Source: Stramonita haemastoma (lineage: Eukaryota > Mollusca > Gastropoda > Neogastropoda > Muricidae). From it: a stretch of DNA of 12,500 bases. The DNA lies in contig CM060318.1 of assembly GCA_030674155.1 (NCBI GenBank), positions 90,462,880 to 90,475,379 on the forward strand, given 5' to 3'. Numbering within the stretch: the stretch's first letter is position 1; the number at the start of each line of letters is the position of its first letter. Shown piece after piece: positions 7,768 to 12,500 of the stretch. Both the position numbers and the translations under genes were made by a program. The notes below the pieces were generated by a model. The model had not been told where the DNA came from. It saw only the letters and a program-made list of their open reading frames with translations, and made no database searches.

Positions 7768-7833
7768 AGATGCTGCACTCCTGTCTGGTCATGGAGCCGG
7801 TGGAGGGGGTGGTCAGGCCGTCAGGACAGGACA
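7768..7833 (-). pseudogene. Partial duplicate of the exon at 7915-8076 (its 3' part plus donor)
   Basis: The block is offset by exactly 147 bp from the 3' end of the neighbouring exon. It carries the same TGTCCTGACGGCCTGACC start, the same GTGCAGCATCT end and the same GTGAGT donor (7767-7762). It differs at four positions, all in one segment. Three of these are synonymous in the exon frame and one is Pro for Ser. Read in that frame it encodes SCPDGLTTPS, then TGSMTRQECSI, the last third of a module with two of the six Cys. An AG at 7835-7834 would give a 66-bp phase 1-1 exon, but the sequence upstream of it on the host strand is purine/G-rich, not pyrimidine-rich, so splicing is doubtful. It is most likely a decayed tandem exon duplicate; a short alternative exon is less likely. 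Confidence 0.7.
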
Positions 7834-7835
7834 CT

Positions 7836-7908
7836 TCCCCCCCCCCTCCTGTCCACCTTTCCCTCTCCTCCCCCTCCCCCTCCCCCCCACCTCCATCATC
7901 CCCCCTTC
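7836..7908. repeat. C/CT-rich low-complexity tract between exon and its partial copy
   Basis: Cytosine-rich sequence with CTCC units separates the two duplicated exon ends. It takes the place of the front two thirds of the duplicated module. Confidence 0.8.
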
Positions 7909-7914
7909 ACTCAC

Positions 7915-8076
7915 AGATGCTGCACTCCTGTCTGGTCATGGATCCTGTAGAGGAGGTGGTCAGGCCGTCAGGACAGGGCTGGCACTCCCAGCTGTCCGCC
8001 TTGTTGCGGTACTGACCCACTGGACAGTCCGTGCACGACCCGTTGGTCGGCAGCTGCTGACCGTTGGGACAATCGT
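7915..8076 (-). CDS. Exon: ephrin-receptor-like (GCC2/GCC3) cysteine-rich repeat
   Basis: A 162-bp exon (54 codons), phase 1 to phase 1. The acceptor CACTGCTGTGTGCAG ends at 8077 and the donor is T|GTGAGT (GT at 7914-7913). The translation reads DCPNGQQLPT, then SCTDCPVGQYRN, WECQPCPDGLTTSS and TGSMTRQECSI. Six Cys lie in the module order, with the CxxCP.G.Y and CxxCP.G.TT signatures. The splice to the upstream exon gives Tyr (CL-Y-DC). The 3' part of this exon, including its donor, is repeated 147 bp downstream at 7768-7833. Confidence 0.92.
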
Positions 8077-8267
8077 CTGCACACAGCAGTGACCAGTGAT
8101 GGTGTTGCTTTGTTGAGGATGTCAGCTAAAGTGATGTGAATGTTACTGACATAAAGGATATGTTGCTGGATTCAGACCCGTTTAGGAAGTTAGTTATTTG
8201 ATGAAAACAAAAATGAACAGAAATACTTTAGTATGTTATTTGGATCCTGAATTCAGTGTCAAGCATT

Positions 8268-8351
8268 ATCATCATACCTAACATAATTATCATCATAGCT
8301 AACATAATTATCATTATACCTAACATAATTATAATCATACATGACATAATC
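8268..8351. repeat. 21-bp minisatellite, four copies
   Basis: Four head-to-tail units of 21 bp (starts 8268, 8289, 8310, 8331) with the core ATCATACCTAACATAATT. They differ by a few substitutions, most in the last copy. The core phrase CATACCTAACATAA also appears inside the longer repeat at 8405-8780, so the two arrays are related. Confidence 0.85.
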
Positions 8352-8404
8352 ATTAAGCCATCACACCGTATATATTCTCAAGTCATCATACCTAACAAAA
8401 CTAT

Positions 8405-8780
8405 CTACAGTGCTATTAGTCAGTCAGGCAGCTCCAATCATCGTAGCTAGCATAACTATCTACAGTGCTATTAGTCAGTCAGGCAGCTCCAATCATCGTA
8501 GTATGCATAACTATCTACAGTCTGATAGTCAGCCAGCTTCTATCATCATGCCTAACACAACTATATCAAGTTCTACAGTGCTGTTAGTTAATCAGCTCCT
8601 ATCCTCACACCTAACATAACTATAATTATCAAGTTCTACAGTGCTGTTAGTTAATCAGCACCTACCATCATACCTAATATAACAATAAATATCTACAGTG
8701 CTGTTAGTCAAGCAGCTCCTATCATAAGTATCAAGTCATCATACCTTACATTTACTATTTCTACAGTGCTGTTTTTCAGA
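8405..8780. repeat. Degenerate minisatellite, unit about 55-68 bp
   Basis: CTACAGTGCT or close variants start at 8405, 8460, 8515, 8573, 8636, 8693 and 8761. Units carry TTAGTCAGTCAGGCAGCTCC-like and ATCATACCTAACATAACTAT-like segments. The first two units are nearly identical and later ones diverge. It lies between the exons at 7915-8076 and 9135-9299 and runs directly into the 33-bp array. Confidence 0.85.
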
Positions 8781-8781
8781 C

Positions 8782-9147
8782 TCACACAGGCAGTCAGCTG
8801 CTATCAGTCATTACTCACACAGGCAGTCAGCTGCTATCAGTCATTACTCACACAGGCAGTCAGCTGCTATCAGTCATTACTCACACAGGCAGTCAGCTGC
8901 TATCAGTCATTACTCACACAGGCAGTCAGCTGCTATCAGTCATTACTCACACAGGCAGTCAGCTGCTATCAGTCATTACTCACACAGGCAGTCAGCTGCT
9001 ATCAGTCATTACTCACACAGGCAGTCAGCTGCTATCAGTCATTACTCACACAGGCAGTCATTACTCACACAGGCAGTCAGCTGCTATCAGTCATTACTCA
9101 CACAGGCAGTCAGCTGCTATCAGTCATTACTCACACAGGCAGTCAGC
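8782..9147 (-). repeat. 33-bp minisatellite carrying tandem copies of an exon end and 5' splice site
   Basis: Units start at 8782, 8815, 8848, 8881, 8914, 8947, 8980, 9013, 9046, 9065 and 9098, with a partial unit from 9131 to 9147. All complete units are identical. The unit at 9046-9064 lost 14 bp between two CAGTCA repeats. On the host strand each unit reads GCTGACTGCCTGT|GTGAGTAATGA, which is exactly the last 13 bases of the exon at 9135-9299 and its donor. The array therefore overlaps the exon by 13 bases and holds eleven extra donors after the real one. The plus-strand open frame of 11-residue repeats exists only because 33 is divisible by three. Confidence 0.95.
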
Positions 9148-9299
9148 GGCGCTGGTGGTGCCGGTGTACCTGGTGGTCAGCCCCACGTTGCACAGCTGGC
9201 AGGATGTCTGCCACTTCACGTTCTGCCACTGGCCCCGCGGGCAGTCCCGACACACGTTGTCCGTGGGGTCACGGTACTGACCCGGCTGCGAGCAATTAC
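9135..9299 (-). CDS. Exon: ephrin-receptor-like (GCC2/GCC3) cysteine-rich repeat
   Basis: A 165-bp exon (55 codons), phase 1 to phase 1. The acceptor CACTCTGACCACAG ends at 9300 and the donor is T|GTGAGT (GT at 9134-9133). The translation reads NCSQPGQYRDPTDNVC, then RDCPRGQWQNVKW, SCQLCNVGLTTRYTG and TSAADCL. Six Cys fit the module, with CxxCP.G in the middle and CxxC..G.TT near the end. The junction with the upstream exon makes Arg and with the downstream exon Tyr. The last 13 bases and the donor are the founder or a terminal copy of the 33-bp minisatellite. Reading past the donor meets TAA within nine bases, so use of any downstream donor copy would truncate the protein. Confidence 0.93.
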
Positions 9300-9384
9300 C
9301 TGTGGTCAGAGTGGACAGGTAGAGCACAGGTGAGGACTGGTTCCTTTCAGGGAGAGTGGAGGATTCCTGTTTTGGTCTTCTTGT

Positions 9385-9496
9385 TTGGTGGTGTTGGTGT
9401 TGGTGTTGGTGGTGGTGGTGGTGGTGTGTGTATGTGTGTGTGTATGTATATGTGCGCGTGTGTCTGTGTCTGTGTCTGCGTCTGTGTGTCTGTGTC
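9385..9496. repeat. (GGT)n / (GTT) / (GT)n compound microsatellite
   Basis: GGTGTT and GGT triplets grade into GT with TGTCTGTGTCTG units. In the host transcript this is an ACC/CA/CAGACA-rich tract about 90-200 bases upstream of the acceptor at 9300. Confidence 0.9.
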
Positions 9497-9652
9497 GAGT
9501 CTGTAGGCCCATACCCAAACAAAACAAAACAAGTAATAGAACCGGCAAGAACTTCAAACAACAAACACAAAAAAAGATACCATACAATCCTTTTCTACAA
9601 TAGAATCCTGGAGATCCACTCCCATCACCCCAGACTCCCCACTTGCCTCAGA
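9497..9652. other. Intron, nothing recognised
   Basis: Unique-looking A-rich sequence between two microsatellites. No exon signature or RNA gene was seen on either strand. Confidence 0.4.
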
Positions 9653-9805
9653 GGCAGACAGACAGACAGACAGACAGGCAGGCAGACAGACAGACAGACA
9701 GACAGACAGGCAGACAGACAGACAGACAGACAGACAGGCAGACAGACAGACAGACAGGCAGGCAGACAGACAGACAGACAGACAGACAGACAGGAGACAG
9801 ACAGG
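9653..9805. repeat. (CAGA)n / (GGCAGACA) microsatellite
   Basis: Tetramer array with regular GGCA variants. In the host transcript it is a (TCTG)n tract that begins about a dozen bases after the donor at 9817. CUG/UCUG-rich RNA is a known target of CELF and MBNL proteins, so an effect on this donor is possible (inference). Confidence 0.94.
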
Positions 9806-9817
9806 TGGCCTACTCAC

Positions 9818-9988
9818 GGATATTGCAGTCTCGGCTGGTGGTGGCACCCACAACGGCGGTGATGTACTCCTGGGGACACATGATGCAGGAGTAGCGGGCA
9901 GGGTCCAGGTCGTCGTTGTAGAAGCCCACAGGACACTGCTTGCAGGACTGCGAGCTGTTGGAGTACTCCTGGCCCGGCAGGCAGTCCC
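9818..9988 (-). CDS. Exon: ephrin-receptor-like (GCC2/GCC3) cysteine-rich repeat
   Basis: A 171-bp exon (57 codons), phase 1 to phase 1. The acceptor TGTGTGTATACAG ends at 9989 and the donor is C|GTGAGT (GT at 9817-9816). The translation reads DCLPGQEYSNSSQSC, then KQCPVGFYNDD, YSCIMCPQEYITA and GATTSRDCNI. Six Cys fit the pattern C1.PG..Y, C2xxC3P.G.Y, C4xxC5P, then GATTS..DC6. This is the most upstream exon that is fully intact. The exon-like blocks further upstream at 11.1 and 11.8 kb encode the same module type but are broken. Confidence 0.93.
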
Positions 9989-9989
9989 C

Positions 9990-10494
9990 TGTATACACAC
10001 AGAGACACAGGCCTCGTGACTTCATGTGGCTTTGCTGGGCGTGTGTATATACATATGTGAAGGGGCGGTAATTAGATTACTTCCCATGCGATCGGAACCA
10101 CCAATCGCAGCATCGTGTGTCTATATTTAGAACACGCGAATTGTGCGACGTTTTGTATCGTTGGGGGGTGGTCGAAAGCCATTTTCTACATACACTTTTG
10201 CCTTAACGGTACCATGTAGCATTTAAACAGCCTCTTTATAGAGGTCACATTCCCATTGACTGACCGTGCTGTCGTCGCCGAAAAATTGTGCAGAGACACG
10301 GATGATCAAATATATGCACTCCGTTACACATAAATAAGAACTGTATGGTTTACATGGAAAGTTTGAACTCGGTGGCTATTGGGACTGTTGGGGACGACAT
10401 CTAGTTACTGATACAGAAGTCGTTCATACTTTTTACTTTCTTCATTTGCCAGCCTAAAGTTAGGTCTACTTTATTTTAAAAAAAGTTATACCAC
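9990..10494. other. Intron, no gene seen
   Basis: About 500 bases of unique-looking intron upstream of the exon at 9818-9988. No cysteine module, tRNA-like fold or simple repeat of note was seen. Confidence 0.45.
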
Positions 10495-10640
10495 TTAATG
10501 TGACAGCAGATTTCTCTGTGTGAAATTCCCCGCCGGGAGAGCGTGTTGTCACAAGTGCTGCGCCACCTTTTTTTTTTTTTTTTTCCTTTTCCTGTCTGCA
10601 ACTGTATTTGTTTCCCTCTATCAGAGCCAGACCACCACTG
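10495..10640 (+). mobile_element. Fragment resembling a dispersed molluscan repeat
   Basis: The phrases GTGACAGCAGATTTCTCTGT, GGGAGAGCGTGTTGTCACA and GCTGCGCCACC are followed by a T-run (about 10568-10584). Then come CCTGTCTGCAACTGTATTTG and a CCCTCTATC-like segment. Together they read like a diverged, truncated copy of a high-copy interspersed element that I recall from gastropod genomic sequences. This is memory-based and unverified. Boundaries and element class are not determined; no coding capacity was seen. Confidence 0.45.
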
Positions 10641-10897
10641 ATGGTGTAATGGATGGGGGGGGGGGGGGGGGGGGAAGTTTGGGGCTCAAACGGGGTCATT
10701 CTAACACTATTGCCCTGGACCCTTGCACTGAGTTATGCTGTATTTGTGCACTGTGTCAGTTGAATGGAACATACTCGAGGCCAAATGAAACAATCCGGTA
10801 AGTTTCACAATAAAAAAACCCCAAACATTCAACAACAACAACAACAACAAAAACCATGACCACCACAACCACGACCACCAAAACACCAAAGACAGAA

Positions 10898-10898
<1 letters not shown>
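10641..10898. other. Intron with G18 run and ACA/CCA triplet runs
   Basis: A run of 18 G lies at 10657-10674. Near 10830-10890 there are (CAA)n and ACC/CCA triplet runs leading into the next CA array. No exon was seen. Confidence 0.6.

Positions 10899-10975
<77 letters not shown>
10899..10975. repeat. (CA)n microsatellite
   Basis: About 38 uninterrupted CA units, followed by a C-rich stretch to about 11003. Intronic. Confidence 0.96.
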
Positions 10976-10976
<1 letters not shown>

Positions 10977-11103
10977 AACCCCCCACCTCCCCCCACACCC
11001 CCACATCTCATATCACCAATTTTGTGGATGGACATTAAACTAAAGAACTAACTAATAACAAAAGCAAAACACAGATGAAGGCAGAGGGAAGATTGGAACT
11101 CAC

Positions 11104-11255
11104 GGAGACAGAGGTCCTTGCTGACGGCGCCCCCTGGTAGTGGTGAAGCCTGAGGGGCAGGGGATGCATGCTCCGCCACTTCTGGGTTGGTACCCCCAAA
11201 GGGCAGGGGATGCACCCCCTGAACTGCTGCACTGGGTAGGACCCCGCACAAGGGC
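11104..11255 (-). pseudogene. Damaged exon-like block: ephrin-receptor-like repeat with two frame breaks
   Basis: The donor C|GTGAGT (GT at 11103-11102) is good. Reading from the left limit given, frame pieces are CAGSYPVQQFRGCIPCPLG, then in another frame YQPRSGGACIPCPSGFTTT, then in a third AVSKDLCL. Together these would supply all six Cys of the module in the right order. Each frame change sits at a run of five G on the host strand (plus-strand C5 at 11193-11197 and 11130-11134). No AG acceptor exists just before the first Cys, and an in-frame TGA lies five codons upstream of it. The nearest usable acceptor is CCTACCCAG ending at 11232, which keeps phase 1 but drops the first Cys. Either this exon is decaying or the homopolymers are mis-assembled. 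Confidence 0.6.
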
Positions 11256-11332
11256 GTCAGGGGTGAATTCAAAGATTGTGTTGTTTTTGTTGTTAGTTGA
11301 GCCCTATTGTATGAAGGGTGGGGGTGGGTGTA

Positions 11333-11460
11333 AGGGTTGTGTTGTGTTTGTTGTTGTGTTGTTTGTGTGGTTAGTTGTGTGTGGTGTTGTGTTGTGTTGT
11401 GTTGTGTTGTGTGTGTGTGTAGTGTGTGTTGTGTGTGTGTTGTGTGTGTGTGTGTGAGAG
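11333..11460. repeat. (GTTGT)n / (GT)n microsatellite
   Basis: GTTGT pentamers and GT dinucleotides, giving ACAAC/AC in the host transcript. It merges rightwards into a (GA)n tract. Confidence 0.92.
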
Positions 11461-11466
11461 ATGTGA

Positions 11467-11552
<86 letters not shown>

Positions 11553-11604
11553 CGAAAAGAGAAGAAGCAGAGAAGAGAAGAAGACAGACAGACAGACAGA
11601 GACA

Positions 11605-11640
<36 letters not shown>

Positions 11641-11665
11641 GGGCAAACAGAGAAGACAGACAGAT
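11457..11665. repeat. (GA)n followed by (CAGA)n microsatellite
   Basis: Pure (GA)n at about 11470-11547, an AAGAG-rich transition, then (CAGA)n at about 11581-11665. On the host strand these read (TC)n and (TCTG)n. Confidence 0.94.
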
Positions 11666-11826
11666 TAGACAGACACACGAGAAGTAGACAACAGTCAAAA
11701 AGACAATGGTCCCTTCAAAATAGAAACAAACATTTCTCTGAGAAGTATTTCACAGTCAAATAGACACCTTTTGTTTTGATTGACCCCTCCTCTCCACCCA
11801 ATCTGAAATCGAAGCGCATCACTTAC

Positions 11827-11973
11827 TGAGCTCCCAGCTGAGACTCAGTGGAGCCGATGATTTGGACGTATGTTGACGGCAGGTCCAGAGGGGGGCTCGA
11901 TGCTCTTGTAGCTGCCCTGCTGACACTCCGTGCAGATGTGGACCCAGCTTGTCTCCTTGCCGGGGGCAGCTCA
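11827..11973 (-). pseudogene. Damaged exon-like block: probable ephrin-receptor-like repeat
   Basis: It has an acceptor TGCAG at 11974 directly behind a TG-repeat and a strong donor A|GTAAGT (GT at 11826-11825). The span is 147 bp, phase 1 at both ends. The phase-1 frame is open throughout but does not give a module: it starts SCPRQGDKLG and contains only two Cys. If one C is dropped from a run of five (plus G5 at 11962-11966), the start becomes SCPGKETSWVHICTECQQGSYKSIE. That has the proper C1, C2xxC3 and G.Y spacing. A further shift near a six-base G run (11890-11895) would be needed to reach TYVQIIGSTESQLGA, which resembles the module end but lacks clear C4-C6. It could be a decayed exon, assembly error or a diverged end module. 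Confidence 0.5.
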
Positions 11974-11976
11974 CTG

Positions 11977-12301
11977 CACACACACACACACACACCAACA
12001 GCACCACGCACGCGCACAGACGCACACACGCACGCACGCATGCATGCACGCACGCACGAAATGCGCGCACGCACGCACACATGCACGTACGCACGCGCAC
12101 AACACGCACACACACATCAAGCCACATACACACACACGCGCACACACACATACACACACACATACACCGACATACATACATACATACATACATACATACA
12201 TACATACATACATACATACATACATACAGATACACACAGACACAGACACACAGACACAGACACAGACATACACACACACATACACACACACACACACACA
12301 C
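11977..12301. repeat. Compound (CA)n, (CGCA)n, (CATA)n, (CAGACA)n microsatellite
   Basis: CA at 11977-11995, CGCA/TGCA tetramers to about 12105, CA with interruptions, (CATA)n at about 12170-12230, CAGACA hexamers, then CA to 12301. It forms the entire upstream flank of the exon-like block at 11827-11973. No exon was seen. Confidence 0.93.
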
Positions 12302-12349
12302 AATAAATTTTAGGATCCACCCCACTCTTCTTCCAGTCTCTTTTTTTGA

Positions 12350-12500
<151 letters not shown>

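Larger units (their letters stand above)
2055..11973 (-). other. Partial multi-exon gene: extracellular cysteine-rich (GCC2/GCC3 plus EGF) protein
   Basis: Six intact exons plus two damaged exon-like blocks lie on the minus strand in one order. All intact exons are phase 1 at both ends, so they join without frame change. Predicted junction codons are sensible: CGT (Arg) between 9818 and 9299, TAC (Tyr) between 9135 and 8076, TCC (Ser) between 7915 and 3968, GAT (Asp) between 3801 and 3026, and CAC (His) between 2910 and 2165. The module order is four six-Cys ephrin-receptor-like repeats, then two EGF-like domains. Such arrays occur in SVEP1-like, SCUBE-like and many unnamed lophotrochozoan extracellular proteins. 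The sushi, CUB, vWA or other domains that would tell these apart are not in view, so no gene name is given. Neither the start nor the end of the gene is present. Confidence 0.85.

Noticed and set aside
8782..9130. CRISPR-like regular array
   Set aside because: Units are contiguous and identical with no unique spacers, and the setting is an animal intron; it is a minisatellite.
8766..9506. Plus-strand open frame with 11-residue repeats
   Set aside because: The repeat period of 33 bp is divisible by three, so the frame stays open by chance. The other strand carries a real exon with splice sites overlapping it.
9643..9894. Open frames of Asp-Arg-Gln-Thr or Cys-Leu-Ser-Val repeats
   Set aside because: These come from the (CAGA)n microsatellite.
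11255..11258. AT-AC (U12-type) acceptor for the damaged exon, since GAC precedes the first module codons in phase 1
   Set aside because: No U12 branch-point motif was seen at the right distance, and no matching AT donor can be assigned.

Overview
This window looks like animal nuclear DNA, most likely from a mollusc and probably a marine gastropod. It has split genes with GT/AG introns, very dense microsatellites and minisatellites, a non-LTR retrotransposon, and no bacterial-style gene packing. The mollusc call is an inference. It rests on repeat texture and on two blocks (about 10495-10640 and 3460-3569) that resemble interspersed repeats I associate with gastropod genomes. I could not run a search.

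The host gene is on the minus strand and runs from right to left. Six intact exons can be called with splice sites: 9818-9988, 9135-9299, 7915-8076, 3801-3968, 2910-3026 and 2055-2165. Every exon starts and ends in phase 1, and each encodes exactly one six-cysteine module. The first four are ephrin-receptor-like (GCC2/GCC3, TNFR-like) repeats and the last two are EGF-like domains. This is the build of a large secreted or membrane-anchored extracellular protein. The two exon-like blocks furthest upstream (11827-11973 and 11104-11255) resemble the same module but have reading-frame breaks at G/C homopolymers. No start codon, signal peptide or terminal exon is in the window, so the gene runs past both ends.

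The 3.9 kb intron between the exons at 7915-8076 and 3801-3968 holds an apparently full-length RTE-like retrotransposon (4295-7484) in the same orientation as the host gene. It has one uninterrupted ORF for an AP-type endonuclease plus reverse transcriptase, a very short 3' end in a pentamer-like tail, and a possible 12-bp target-site duplication.

Almost everything else is simple or tandem repeat: (CA)n at 1064-1612, 1971-2047 (read as GT on the plus strand), 3330-3397, 3569-3692, 4186-4290, 10899-10975 and 11977-12301; (GA)n/(CAGA)n at 1770-1955, 9653-9805, 11457-11665 and 12353-12500; (CATA)n at 7485-7588 and 12170-12230; and four degenerate minisatellites. Several lie directly against splice sites. 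The most striking is a 33-bp minisatellite (8782-9147) whose unit contains the last 13 bases of an exon plus its 5' splice site. It places eleven extra GTGAGT donors in tandem downstream of the real one.
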